Assembly: GCA_902489665.1 (NCBI GenBank)
Contig: CABUAT010000019.1
Location: 1 to 39,201 of the forward strand
Direction: 5' to 3'
DNA length: 39,201 nucleotides
DNA from: an uncultured Collinsella sp.
GTDB taxonomy: Bacteria > Actinomycetota > Coriobacteriia > Coriobacteriales > Coriobacteriaceae
The notes beneath the pieces were generated by a model. That model was given only the letters and a program-made list of their open reading frames with translations. It did no database searches and was not told where the DNA came from. Numbering within the stretch: position 1 is the stretch's first letter; each line of letters begins with the position of its first letter. This document shows, piece by piece, positions 8,058 through 16,838 of the stretch. Both the position numbers and the translations under genes were made by a program.

Positions 8058-8627
8058 CTACTTTGCGAAAAAGCGCACGCCAAAGGACGTATCCTCGCAG
8101 GCGACGATACGGCGGTCGCGCAGAATGGTCCGCACGTAATACCAATCACCCACACAGCCCGACAAGTGCAGACCAGCCGCCAGGTAGCACAGCAGCGGAT
8201 AGTCCGAGAACGCAAACCCCAGGGCAAATGCTGTCGTCACAACAACCGTCGGCGCCAGGCAAACCGCCATGTACCGCCGGCGCGAATACACAACGCCCTC
8301 GGCGCAGGCATAGATCATCGCCGTCTCGCGATTCGCCCCAAAGGTCACCTGCGCGCCCGCAGGCTCCAGCAGCTTAAAAAACACCGCATGCACCAGCTCG
8401 TGCACGGCAAACGATGCCATTGAGACCACAGCCAAGCCGACTATCCAGCCCACGACAGCCATCCAGCCGCCCGCCTCAGCCGCGTCCAGGTCCGCAGGCC
8501 CGCCCAACAGCATAAACACCGGCACCAGGCACACGGCAAACACCGCGATCACGGCCATCCCCCACACGAAGCAAGCGTGTAGAAAATCCTCGTCCTCAAA
8601 CGCATGTATGTTGGAAATCTCATTCAT
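8058..8627 (-). CDS. DUF3267-type putative zincin membrane protein
   Basis: A 189-residue integral membrane protein with about four hydrophobic segments (20-42, 56-76, 118-140, 143-160). HELVH (76-80) at the end of the second segment is the zinc-binding HExxH motif of the DUF3267 family, and Asp161 is a possible third ligand. The family is predicted to be a membrane metalloprotease, but its substrate is unknown. No clear Shine-Dalgarno sequence precedes the ATG. A -10-like TATCCT lies at 8636-8641 on the minus strand, only eight bases before the start, so the mRNA may be leaderless. It is divergent from the synthetase-like gene. Confidence 0.8.
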   Translation of the reverse strand: MNEISNIHAFEDEDFLHACFVWGMAVIAVFAVCLVPVFMLLGGPADLDAAEAGGWMAVVGWIVGLAVVSMASFAVHELVHAVFFKLLEPAGAQVTFGANRETAMIYACAEGVVYSRRRYMAVCLAPTVVVTTAFALGFAFSDYPLLCYLAAGLHLSGCVGDWYYVRTILRDRRIVACEDTSFGVRFFAK

Positions 8628-8669
8628 AGCATCTTAGGATAGCGCCCCTGCCACGCACCCGCCCGCATG

Positions 8670-8678
8670 TGCGATAAT
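8670..8678 (+). promoter_or_regulatory. Extended -10 promoter of the synthetase-like gene
   Basis: TGCGATAAT (8670-8678) matches an extended -10 element, with no good -35 box 17 bp upstream. Transcription would start near 8685, about 75 bases before the ATG at 8761. Confidence 0.45.
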
Positions 8679-8760
8679 GTCGAACGATATGCACGAATTG
8701 ACCACCGCGCCGCCGAACCCCGTGCCCGGCCGCGCTCTTACCTATATGCGAAGGAGTCCC

Positions 8761-10911
8761 ATGGCATCCAAATACTCCATGAACGACCGTCCCAGCTGGC
8801 CGCGCCGCGCCATCGTTACCGCCGGCGAGCCCTACGGCAACAAGGGTCTGCACTTTGGCCACGTCGGCGGCGTCTTTGTCCCGGCCGACTTCTTCGCCCG
8901 CTTCCTGCGCGACCGCCTGGGCCGCGAAAACGTCATCTTCACCTCGGGCACCGACTGCTACGGTTCGCCCATCATGGAGAGCTACCGCAAGCTCAAGGAG
9001 AACGAGAGCTACGACAAGTCCATCGGCGAGTATGTCGAGTCCAATCACTCCCGCCAGGCCGCGACCCTCAACAACTACAACATCAGCTGCGACATCTACG
9101 GCGGCTCGGGCCTTGAGCCGGCGGCCCAGATCCACAACGAGGTGACTGCCGAGATTATCGAGCGCCTGCACGAGCAGGGCACCATCTCCAAGCGCTCCAC
9201 GCTGCAGTTCTACGATGCCAAGGCCGGCACGTTCCTCAACGGCCGCCAGGTCATCGGCCGCTGCCCCATCCAGGGCTGCAAGTCCGAGAAGGCTTATGCC
9301 GACGAGTGCGATCTGGGCCACCAGTTTGAGCCCGAGGAGCTCATCGCGCCCAAGAGCCAGCTCACCGGCGAGGTGCCCGAGCTGCGCCCGGTCGACAATC
9401 TCTACTTTGACCTGCCGGCCTACCTCGACTTTATGAAGACCTACACCGCCAAGCTCGCCCAGAACCCGCAGGTTCGCTCCGTGGTCTCCAAGACCATGGA
9501 GGAGTGGCTGCTGCCGGCTCAGCTCTACATCCAGAACAAGTTCCGCGAGGCCTTCGATGCCGTCGAGGACCAGCTCCCCGAGCACACCGTGCTGGAGCCC
9601 GAGGGCAACAAGAGCAGCTTTACCGTCACCTTCCCCAGCTGGAAGGAGCGCGACGACGCCCACGCGGTGCTCGCCAACGGTGGCGTGCGCTTCCGCAGCG
9701 GCAAGGCACTCGTGCCCTTCCGCATCACCGGCAACATCGACTGGGGCGTTCCGGTGCCCGAGGTCGATGGCGTCTCCGACGTCACCTGCTGGTGCTGGCC
9801 CGAGAGCCTGTGGGCGCCCATCAGCTATACGCGTACCGTGCTCGCGCGCGATGCCAAGGCCGCCGGCGTGACCGAGGGCGTCGCCGCCCAGGATGCCGCC
9901 CTCATGGGCGAGCCCGCCGCCGACTCCACGCAGGTGCCCGCACCCACCTACCAGCACAGCTCGCTCGACTGGCGCGACTGGTGGTGCTCTGACGACGCTC
10001 AGATTTACCAGTTCATCGGTCAGGACAACATCTATTTCTACTGCATCGCGCAGACCGCCATGTGGGAGGCCCTGGGCTGGGACCTCACGCAGAGCACCGT
10101 CAGCGCCTGCTACCACCTGCTCTACATGGGCAAAAAGGCCAGCTCGTCCTCGCAGACGCCTCCCCCGCCGGCAGACGACCTGCTCAACCACTACACCTGC
10201 GAGCAGATGCGCGCGCACTGGCTGTCGCTCGGCCTATCCGAAAAGCCGGTGAGCTTTAGCCCCAAGGCATACGACACGCGTGTGACCGGCAAGGACAAGG
10301 ACGGCAACGAGGTACGCGCCTGCGACGACAAGCGCGTTATCGACCCGGCCCTTAAGGAGAGCGCGCTGCTGACCGGCGTGTTCAACCGTCTGGCCCGCAG
10401 CTGCTTCTACGGCGTCGCCGTCAAGGAAGGCGACGAGAGCCCCTACCGCAACGGCTGCATCCCCGCCGGTGCCGCTTCTGACACCGTGGTCGAAGCCGCC
10501 CAGCAGGCAGCCCTCGCCTTTGAGCAGGCCATGTACAAGTTCGAGACGCACCGCGCGCTTGCCGTGTGCGACGACTACCTGCGCGCCGCCAACAAGCGCT
10601 GGAGCGACGCCTCCAAGGCCGCCAACAAGCTCGAGGGCGAGCCGGCCAATGCCGCGATGACGCAGGCCCTTGTCGACGCCTTTACCGAGCTGCGCGTGGC
10701 GACCGTCCTGATGCACGGTATTGTGCCGGCCGGCTGCGAGCTCATCTGCGAGTACTTCGACGTCGACCCGGTCGCTTTCTTTAGCTGGGATAACATCTTT
10801 GCCTCCACGGACGAGTTCGTGGAGATCCTGGGCGAGAAGCCCGGCGAGCACCGCGTGAAGCCGCTGCCCCCGCGCTTCGACTTCTTTAGCAAGCACGAGA
10901 GCCAGTACTAA
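8761..10911 (+). CDS. Methionyl-tRNA-synthetase-like class I tRNA ligase with degenerate motifs
   Basis: A 716-residue protein built on the MetRS plan. It has HFGH (31-34) as the HIGH motif, a zinc-knob insertion with Cys168, Cys173, Cys183 and His187, GNIDWGVPVP (324-333), and a C-terminal helical anticodon-like domain. Several features are unusual. The KMSKS loop reads KKASSSS (458-464) followed by QTPPPP, so the second catalytic lysine is absent. About 60 residues (260-320) are inserted before the GNIDWG motif. The zinc site is irregular. It may be a working but divergent MetRS, or a paralogue with altered chemistry. The ATG at 8761 follows AAGGAG closely; the longer open frame upstream lacks a ribosome-binding site. 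Confidence 0.8.
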   Translation: MASKYSMNDRPSWPRRAIVTAGEPYGNKGLHFGHVGGVFVPADFFARFLRDRLGRENVIFTSGTDCYGSPIMESYRKLKENESYDKSIGEYVESNHSRQAATLNNYNISCDIYGGSGLEPAAQIHNEVTAEIIERLHEQGTISKRSTLQFYDAKAGTFLNGRQVIGRCPIQGCKSEKAYADECDLGHQFEPEELIAPKSQLTGEVPELRPVDNLYFDLPAYLDFMKTYTAKLAQNPQVRSVVSKTMEEWLLPAQLYIQNKFREAFDAVEDQLPEHTVLEPEGNKSSFTVTFPSWKERDDAHAVLANGGVRFRSGKALVPFRITGNIDWGVPVPEVDGVSDVTCWCWPESLWAPISYTRTVLARDAKAAGVTEGVAAQDAALMGEPAADSTQVPAPTYQHSSLDWRDWWCSDDAQIYQFIGQDNIYFYCIAQTAMWEALGWDLTQSTVSACYHLLYMGKKASSSSQTPPPPADDLLNHYTCEQMRAHWLSLGLSEKPVSFSPKAYDTRVTGKDKDGNEVRACDDKRVIDPALKESALLTGVFNRLARSCFYGVAVKEGDESPYRNGCIPAGAASDTVVEAAQQAALAFEQAMYKFETHRALAVCDDYLRAANKRWSDASKAANKLEGEPANAAMTQALVDAFTELRVATVLMHGIVPAGCELICEYFDVDPVAFFSWDNIFASTDEFVEILGEKPGEHRVKPLPPRFDFFSKHESQY

Positions 10912-10970
10912 AGCACGCCAGCAACAGCGTGTCCGGAAAGTAGTCAAATTGGGACGGGAAGGAAAGACGG

Positions 10971-12074
10971 ATGTCCAAGCCGCGTCGTCGCAAGCAAAAA
11001 AAGCAGGTTAAGGCCGAGCTCAAGCTCAGGCAGTTTGCCGCCACCGAGCTTTCCGACCAGCTTGCCGCCCTTCCCTGCGCCGCCGACCTGCCGCGCTTTA
11101 TGGTCGACACGGTCGCCGGCGCCTATGCGCCCGCCGATGCCGAGCTCATGATCGAGGGCTTCGGCGCCGCGGCCACACGCCCGGTCACACTGCGCGCCAA
11201 CACGCTCAGGGCGACCGCCGAGGACATCGCTGCGGCGCTCGATGCCGCCGGCATCGCCCACAACCCCGTCGCCTGGTACCCAGACGCCTTTATCCTGCCC
11301 GAGGCCCAGGTTTCCGATCTGTGGGATCTCGACATCTACCGCGACGGCAAGATCTACCTACAGAGCCTGTCGTCCATGATGCCGCCTTTGGTGTTGGGCA
11401 CCCAGGCAGGCGAGGACATCCTGGACATGTGCGCAGCCCCTGGCGGCAAGACGACGCAGATCGCCGCCCTCGCCCAGGGGCAGGCGTACCTTACCGCCTG
11501 CGAGATGAGCATTCCCCGCGCCGAGAAGCTCGAAGCCAACCTCCACCGCCAAGGCGCAAAAAACGTGCCCGTCATGCGCATCGACGCACGCGAGCTCGAC
11601 GAGTTCTTCCGCTTTGACCGCATCCTGCTCGACGCTCCCTGCACCGGCACGGGCACCGTCATCAGCGGCAACGAGAAGAGTCTGCGCGGCCTCACCGAGC
11701 AGTTGCTGAGCAAGTGCGCCCGCTCGCAGCGAGCACTTCTGGACCGCGCCATGGGAGCCCTCAAACCGGGCGGCACGCTCGTCTATTCGACTTGTTCGAT
11801 CTTGCCGCAGGAAAACGAGGACGCCCTGCAAGAGGCCCTCGACAAGCACATGGACTGCGAGCTCATCCCCCTCGACGGCACGCCAAGCGAAAGTGAGGCA
11901 CGCCGCGCCCAGGAAGCTGGTGAGGAGCCGCGCATCGAGTCCAACGCCCTGACTGAGGCCATTGCCGCGGGTCAGGTATCGGCCATCGCCAACGGCCTGC
12001 CCGGCACGCTGACCATTCCGCCCAGCCGCGACTTTGAGGGCTTCTACATTGCCCTGATCCGAAAACGCAGCTAG
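10971..12074 (+). CDS. RsmB/RsmF-family rRNA (cytosine-C5) methyltransferase
   Basis: A 367-residue SAM-dependent RNA m5C methyltransferase of the NOL1/NOP2/Sun family. The SAM-binding motif DMCAAPGGKT (152-161), motif IV DAPCTGTG (221-228, Cys224) and motif VI STCS (273-276, catalytic Cys275) are all intact. The N-terminus is strongly basic. The protein is shorter than E. coli RsmF and lacks its long C-terminal extension, ending soon after the core. It lies 59 bp after the synthetase-like gene on the same strand, so both concern translation. The target base in rRNA cannot be read from the sequence. Confidence 0.88.
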   Translation: MSKPRRRKQKKQVKAELKLRQFAATELSDQLAALPCAADLPRFMVDTVAGAYAPADAELMIEGFGAAATRPVTLRANTLRATAEDIAAALDAAGIAHNPVAWYPDAFILPEAQVSDLWDLDIYRDGKIYLQSLSSMMPPLVLGTQAGEDILDMCAAPGGKTTQIAALAQGQAYLTACEMSIPRAEKLEANLHRQGAKNVPVMRIDARELDEFFRFDRILLDAPCTGTGTVISGNEKSLRGLTEQLLSKCARSQRALLDRAMGALKPGGTLVYSTCSILPQENEDALQEALDKHMDCELIPLDGTPSESEARRAQEAGEEPRIESNALTEAIAAGQVSAIANGLPGTLTIPPSRDFEGFYIALIRKRS

Positions 12075-12119
12075 CGCACGGATCCAAAACTCAACAAGCT
12101 ATCTCTGTGCGCGTTTGCT

Positions 12120-12269
12120 CTACTGGTCGCGATGCTGTTTAAGCATCGCGCGGTCCTTGCGTTCGGCCCTTTTGCCCTTAATGGCCGTGACCACAAAGTA
12201 GATGACCGCGGCGGCAACGATTGCGCCCACACACAGGCCAATCGAGCCAAACATTGCTGTCAATTCCAT
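12120..12269 (-). CDS. 49-residue single-pass membrane protein
   Basis: A short reading frame of 49 residues. A hydrophobic segment near residues 6-28 (IGLCVGAIVAAAVIYFVVT) is followed by a basic tail that begins KGKRAERKDR. The ATG at 12269 has a strong AGAGGTG seven bases upstream. Together with the membrane-plus-basic-tail layout, this makes it a convincing small gene despite its size. No family was recognised. It converges on the methyltransferase gene (45 bp gap) and diverges from the TIM-barrel gene. A weak stem GCGCAC/GTGCGC lies in the convergent gap. Confidence 0.7.
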   Translation of the reverse strand: MELTAMFGSIGLCVGAIVAAAVIYFVVTAIKGKRAERKDRAMLKQHRDQ

Positions 12270-12445
12270 ACCGCGTCACCTCTCTTTTAAACGGGACATT
12301 CAAGATAGCACCTCAATACCCGCCACCACAGCTCCTTCACGTTCGCCGGCCCTTCGGTCTAACGGATGGCGCGGCGGGGAAAAATCAACTCGTCAAACGA
12401 TTTAGCATTCGCAATTCCGGCTGCATCGCGCCGGCCGTCATCACA

Positions 12446-12451
12446 TAGAAT
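12446..12451 (+). promoter_or_regulatory. Likely -10 box of a nearly leaderless gene
   Basis: TAGAAT (12446-12451) ends nine bases before the ATG at 12461, so transcription would start two to three bases from the start codon. No Shine-Dalgarno sequence lies in between. Leaderless mRNAs are well known in Actinomycetota. Confidence 0.4.
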
Positions 12452-12460
12452 CGAGCTTCC

Positions 12461-13552
12461 ATGGATACCCTCAACGATCTAAATGAGCGCGTCGACGCCT
12501 TCGTCGGCACCAGCTCTTTCGACACGCCTGCCGCGGCAAACGACCAAGCCCCCATCGATGTGCCCGCCGAGGTTCACGAGGACATTGTCGCCTCGGTCGA
12601 TTTCTCCGAGGTCGAGCTCGCAGACGAGTTCACCGAACCCCAGGTAGCTGTGACCCCCAACGGACTGCTTCCCATGGAGCCGCTGCCCATCGACGGGCGC
12701 CTGCGCAAGGCGGCCCTTCGCATGCCTGACGAGATTGAGGAGGCCAGCGGCTTCACGCTCTTCGGCCGTCGTATCAAATCGCTCATCTACACCACCGACG
12801 TCGCGGTCATCCGCAACTCCAACGCCGATGCCGTCTTTGCCGTTTACCCCTTCACGCCGCAGCCCGCCATTACGCAGGCGCTGCTGACCGTCGCCGAGTG
12901 CCCGGTCTTTGTAGGCGTGGGCGGCGGAACTACGACCGGTAAGCGCTCCGTGCAGATGGCAGCCGTCTCCGAGATGCAGGGCGCGGCGGGCTGCGTGGTC
13001 AACTCCCCCGCTACTGCCGAGATGGTCGAGCACATCACCAACATCGCCGACATCCCCGTCATCGCTACGGTCGTTCGCTGCGACGACGATGCCCACGCCA
13101 AGGTGCGCGCTGGAGCCAAGATTCTCAACATCGCCGCCGGCAAGAACACGCCCCAGGTCCTACGCGAGCTGCGCAAGCACTATCCCAACCTGCCGCTCAT
13201 CGCGCCGGGCGGCAAGACGCCAGAGAGCATCCGTGAAACCATCGCCGCCGGCGCCAACGCCATCATCTGGACGCCGCCTTCGGCCCAGCAGCTACAGACC
13301 GACATGATGCAGCGTTATCGCAAGATGAAGGAAGACGCCACACCTGTCATCTCGCGCGACGATGTGCCCATTATCGACCAGGTCGCCGCCGCCGAAGTCA
13401 GCCAGGTCGAGAACATGAATCCCGACGTGCCGATTCCCGACGAGGTCATCGAGCGCGTCGCTTCGATCCACGAGCGCGTCGAGGAGCGTCGCGCCAACCG
13501 CGGGCTCAAGCCCTCACTGCACGGCTTTTTCTTCCGAGGAAAGAAACGCTAG
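12461..13552 (+). CDS. TIM-barrel-like protein of unknown function
   Basis: A 363-residue cytosolic protein. Residues 1-75 are acidic and low in complexity. A conserved core follows, beginning near FTLFGRRIKSLIYTTDVAVI (98-117). Alternating hydrophobic strands and Gly-rich loops (VGVGGGTTTGKRS near 152; APGGKTPESI near 249, then GANAIIWTPPS) suggest a beta/alpha barrel with a phosphate-binding C-terminal loop, as in aldolase-like enzymes. The tail is coiled and basic. I do not recognise a characterised enzyme. Similar barrels are annotated only as hypothetical in anaerobes, which is from memory and unchecked. It has its own promoter and terminator and appears monocistronic. Confidence 0.75.
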   Translation: MDTLNDLNERVDAFVGTSSFDTPAAANDQAPIDVPAEVHEDIVASVDFSEVELADEFTEPQVAVTPNGLLPMEPLPIDGRLRKAALRMPDEIEEASGFTLFGRRIKSLIYTTDVAVIRNSNADAVFAVYPFTPQPAITQALLTVAECPVFVGVGGGTTTGKRSVQMAAVSEMQGAAGCVVNSPATAEMVEHITNIADIPVIATVVRCDDDAHAKVRAGAKILNIAAGKNTPQVLRELRKHYPNLPLIAPGGKTPESIRETIAAGANAIIWTPPSAQQLQTDMMQRYRKMKEDATPVISRDDVPIIDQVAAAEVSQVENMNPDVPIPDEVIERVASIHERVEERRANRGLKPSLHGFFFRGKKR

Positions 13553-13563
13553 CAAAACATCTT

Positions 13564-13601
13564 GGCCCGCCCCACAAACGTGAGGCGGGCCGTTTTCGTT
13601 T
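13564..13601 (+). terminator. Intrinsic terminator of the TIM-barrel gene
   Basis: GGCCCGCC (13564-13571) pairs with GGCGGGCC (13584-13591), extended by CAC/GTG in the loop. It is followed by GTTTTCGTTT. It starts 11 bp after the stop codon. Confidence 0.85.
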
Positions 13602-13632
13602 GAGCAATCATGCAGCGATGTGATGGGGCAAA

Positions 13633-14523
13633 TTAATCCACGCGCTTGTCGCCCATAAAGAAGAGCGCCACCGTACCAGGTCCGGTATGCGAGCCAATCA
13701 GAGTACCGATGTTATTGATCTCAATCTTGCCTTTAAGCTGCGGAACCTGTTCCTCAATCAGCGCCGCAACTGCCTCGGCATCCTCGCGGCACGCCGAGTG
13801 CGGCATGATGCACTTACCCGAATAATCCGCACCGTCCTGCACGTGTGCCATCATGGTCTTAGCCATCTCGGAAATCGCGCGCTTCTTAGTGCGAATCTTC
13901 TCACGTGGCGACAGCTTACCTTCGCAATCGACCGTCATAAGCGGGCAAATCTTAAGCGCCGTGCCGATGATCGCGCTCGCAGCCGAAATGCGACCGCCGC
14001 GCAGGTAGCTCGACAGATCGGTCGAGAAGAACCAGTGGTGCAGGTTGAGCTTGTGCTCCTCGATCCAGGCAGCCGTCTCGTCGAGTGAAGCCCCGCTATC
14101 GCGCACGTCGGCGGCACATTCCGCCAGCAGGCCAAAGCCCGAAGACGCCGCCAGCGAATCGATGACGCGCACCTTGCCGCCCTGGGGATAGCGATCCGCG
14201 AGCATCTGCGCCGCAACGCAAGCCGAGCCATACGTACCCGAAATACCCGACGACAACGTCAGGTGCAGCACGTCTTTACCCTCGGCAACAAGCGGCTCCC
14301 AAAACTCCTCGTACTCACCCACGCTCACCTGAGACGTCTTGGGCATGGCGCCCGCGGATATCTGGGCAAAAAACTCGTCCGGCGTAATCGACTGATACAG
14401 ATCGTCCGTATAGACAACATCGTCGATCTCGTAATGAAAACACACGACAGGGATATTGCGCGATTCAAAGAACTCACGGGTTCGGTCGGCGGCGGATTCA
14501 CAGGTCAGGACAAAATCACTCAT
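13633..14523 (-). CDS. DegV-family fatty-acid-binding protein (FakB type)
   Basis: DegV/FakB proteins bind a fatty acid and present it to the kinase FakA for phosphorylation. The 296-residue product has the family signatures TSQVS (63-67), SSGISGTY (91-98) and RGGRIS (175-180), plus GSHTGPGT near the C-terminus. The start at 14523 is supported by AAGGAG six bases upstream, which lies inside the longer frame that begins 18 bases earlier. No fakA is in the window. It is divergent from fbp across a 320-bp gap. Confidence 0.92.
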   Translation of the reverse strand: MSDFVLTCESAADRTREFFESRNIPVVCFHYEIDDVVYTDDLYQSITPDEFFAQISAGAMPKTSQVSVGEYEEFWEPLVAEGKDVLHLTLSSGISGTYGSACVAAQMLADRYPQGGKVRVIDSLAASSGFGLLAECAADVRDSGASLDETAAWIEEHKLNLHHWFFSTDLSSYLRGGRISAASAIIGTALKICPLMTVDCEGKLSPREKIRTKKRAISEMAKTMMAHVQDGADYSGKCIMPHSACREDAEAVAALIEEQVPQLKGKIEINNIGTLIGSHTGPGTVALFFMGDKRVD

Positions 14524-14843
14524 ATGAGGCTCCTTACTCATTGCTGCGCAAATTATTGCACAGTGAGCCTAAATACGGTACATATGTCCACTATTTACCA
14601 AATCGAACCAATAATAGCGAACATCTTTACCACCATCGTCTCCACCGACCCCACGCATAAATATCTGAGAAAACACCCTCTGTCGTCTCCACCCAACCGC
14701 CATATCTACCTCAACTAAATCGATTTACCAAACCGTTCGGCCAACAATTCGACTGCCCATCCCCAATCGAAACAAAAGCGGCGCATACTGATAAACGTTT
14801 GACGCTGTTTATCAGTTTTACCAGCCCTATCGGAAGGTGTTTC
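14524..14843. promoter_or_regulatory. Divergent intergenic region between degV-like gene and fbp
   Basis: No gene is visible in these 320 bp, which are more AT-rich than their surroundings. On the minus strand TGCAATAAT (14552-14560) is a possible extended -10 for the DegV gene. TCGTCTCCACC occurs twice (about 14637 and 14684) and TTTACCAAA twice (about 14594 and 14725). The perfect inverted repeat at 14787-14816 lies close to fbp. Confidence 0.45.
14787..14816 (+). repeat. Perfect 10-bp inverted repeat in the fbp leader
   Basis: ACTGATAAAC (14787-14796) is exactly mirrored by GTTTATCAGT (14807-14816) around a 10-base spacer, and TTTTA follows. It lies 27 bp before the fbp ATG. It could be a dimeric repressor operator or an RNA hairpin that attenuates fbp expression. 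Confidence 0.6.
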
Positions 14844-16760
14844 ATGGTCGCATTCGATCGCAATCCGCAAGACTTCAAGTATCTGCGCCTGCTGTCGAGA
14901 CAGTTTCCCACCGAGCAATCCGCGTTTACCGAGATCATCAACCTCTCGGCCATCCTCAACCTGCCCAAAGGCACCGAGCATTTTATGAGCGACGTGCATG
15001 GCGAGTACGAAGCCTTTATGCACATCCTCAACAACTGCTCGGGCGTCGTGCGCGAGCATGTCGACGAGATTTTTGGCGACACGCTTTCCTTTGACGAAAA
15101 GGGCGAGCTGTGCACGCTCATCTACTACCCGCACGAGAAGATCGAGCTGGTCCGCAGCCAGCGCGAGGACTCGCCCACCTGGTACAAGACGATGCTTGAC
15201 CAACTCGTTATGGTTGCCCGCTCGCTTTCGAGCCGTTATACGCGCTCCAAGGTGCGTAAGGCCATCCCACGCGATTACGCCTATATCATCGACGAGCTGC
15301 TGCACACGCACCCGGACGAGAACAACTATCGCGTGCGCTATCACGAGCGCATCGTGGAGTCCATCCTGGAGACCGCAAGCGCCGACGACTTTATCGAGTC
15401 GCTTGCCTCGCTCATCAAGCGCCTGGCCGTCGACCACCTGCACCTGGTGGGCGACATCTTCGACCGCGGTGGCGGCGCGGCCAAGATTATGGACCGCCTG
15501 CTCACCTACCATTCACTCGACATCCAGTGGGGCAACCACGACCTGCTGTGGATGGGCGCTGCGGCCGGTGAGCCCGCCTGCATCGCCACGGTGCTGCGCA
15601 ACAACCTACGCTACGACAACTACGAGATCCTGGAGAACGACTACGGCATCTCGCTGCGTGAGCTTGTCGCCTTTGCCGATGCCACCTACACCGCCGGTGA
15701 GTCCATCACCCCGCTGATCAAGGCCATCAACGTGCTGCTCTTTAAGCTCGAGGGTCAGATTATCCAGCGCCATCCCGAGTTCGACATGACCGACCGCCTG
15801 TTACTCGACAAGATCGACCACGACACCGGCACGGTCACGCTCGCCGACGGCAGCGTGTGGCCGCTCACGACCAACGACTTCCCCACCGTCGACCCGACGG
15901 ACCCCTATACGCTCACGCCCCAGGAGCAGCACATCATCGACAAGCTCGTGTCCGAGTTTGTCACCGCCGATCACCTGCATCGCCATATCGATTTCCTCTA
16001 TTCCCACGGCTCGATATACAAGGTCGCCAACGGCAACCTGCTGTTCCATGGCTGCGTGCCGCTCAACGAAGACGGCACCTTTAGCAGCATGAACTGCCTG
16101 GGCACCTGGCACGCTGGCCGCGATTATCTCGATTTTTGCGACCACATCGCCCGCCGCGCCTGGCGCGTGGGCGACCGCGACGCTCTCGACTGGATGTGGT
16201 ACCTGTGGATTGGCTTTAACTCACCCGCCAGCGGACGCCTGGTGCGCACCTTTGAGCGCGCCTATATCGCCGATAAGAGCACCTGGGTCGAGCCGATGGA
16301 CCCGTACTTTACGCTTACCAAGTCGCCCTCGGTCTGCGATGACATCATGCGCGAGTTTGGCGTCGCGCCCATGGCATGCTCACCGACCGGTCACATCATC
16401 AACGGCCACACGCCCGTCAAGACCACCAAGGGCGAGCAGCCCATCCGCGCCGAGGGCAAGCTGCTGGTCATCGATGGCGGCTTCTGCCGCGCCTACCACC
16501 CCAAGACGGGTATCGCCGGCTATACGCTCATCTCGAGCTCGCGCGGCTGCCGCCTCAAGTCGCACCGGGCCTTTACGACGGTTGCCGAGGCACTCACGCG
16601 CAACGTGGACATCGAAAGCGAGACCAACCGTTTTGACCAAGCAGACCGTCGCCGCATGGTGAGCGACACCGATTCCGGAGCCAAGATCCGCAGCCAGATC
16701 CAAGACCTGCGCCAGCTGCTCGATGCATATAGAAACGGTGCTATCGAGGAGCCCGCCTAG
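14844..16760 (+). CDS. fbp: Class III fructose-1,6-bisphosphatase
   Basis: This enzyme hydrolyses fructose-1,6-bisphosphate to fructose-6-phosphate in gluconeogenesis. The 638 residues match the large Firmicutes-type (class III) enzyme, which belongs to the calcineurin-like metallophosphatases. Metal-ligand motifs are SDVHGEY (49-55), GDIFDRGG near 208, GNHDLLWMG near 230, LLFHGCVP near 400 and INGHTPV near 517. The ATG at 14844 has GGAAGGTG four bases upstream; a longer frame begins inside the leader repeat and is unlikely. An inverted repeat in the leader suggests regulated expression. Confidence 0.94.
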   Translation: MVAFDRNPQDFKYLRLLSRQFPTEQSAFTEIINLSAILNLPKGTEHFMSDVHGEYEAFMHILNNCSGVVREHVDEIFGDTLSFDEKGELCTLIYYPHEKIELVRSQREDSPTWYKTMLDQLVMVARSLSSRYTRSKVRKAIPRDYAYIIDELLHTHPDENNYRVRYHERIVESILETASADDFIESLASLIKRLAVDHLHLVGDIFDRGGGAAKIMDRLLTYHSLDIQWGNHDLLWMGAAAGEPACIATVLRNNLRYDNYEILENDYGISLRELVAFADATYTAGESITPLIKAINVLLFKLEGQIIQRHPEFDMTDRLLLDKIDHDTGTVTLADGSVWPLTTNDFPTVDPTDPYTLTPQEQHIIDKLVSEFVTADHLHRHIDFLYSHGSIYKVANGNLLFHGCVPLNEDGTFSSMNCLGTWHAGRDYLDFCDHIARRAWRVGDRDALDWMWYLWIGFNSPASGRLVRTFERAYIADKSTWVEPMDPYFTLTKSPSVCDDIMREFGVAPMACSPTGHIINGHTPVKTTKGEQPIRAEGKLLVIDGGFCRAYHPKTGIAGYTLISSSRGCRLKSHRAFTTVAEALTRNVDIESETNRFDQADRRRMVSDTDSGAKIRSQIQDLRQLLDAYRNGAIEEPA

Positions 16761-16838
16761 CACCACCCGTGGGGATTGGCTAAACTTGCTGAGTTTGTCA
16801 TCCCCGCGGCGCCCCGGCGCCACCATAAGGCAGGTACC

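Noticed and set aside
8620..10218. Long minus-strand open frame (over 500 codons) opposite the synthetase-like gene
   Set aside because: It is the low-complexity Leu/Val/Gly/Ala-rich mirror of a high-GC gene on the plus strand. The plus-strand frame has recognisable MetRS motifs and a ribosome-binding site.
14637..14694. Two direct copies of TCGTCTCCACC as a possible CRISPR-like or iteron repeat
   Set aside because: There are only two short copies with no regular spacing or leader. They are too few for a CRISPR array or origin.
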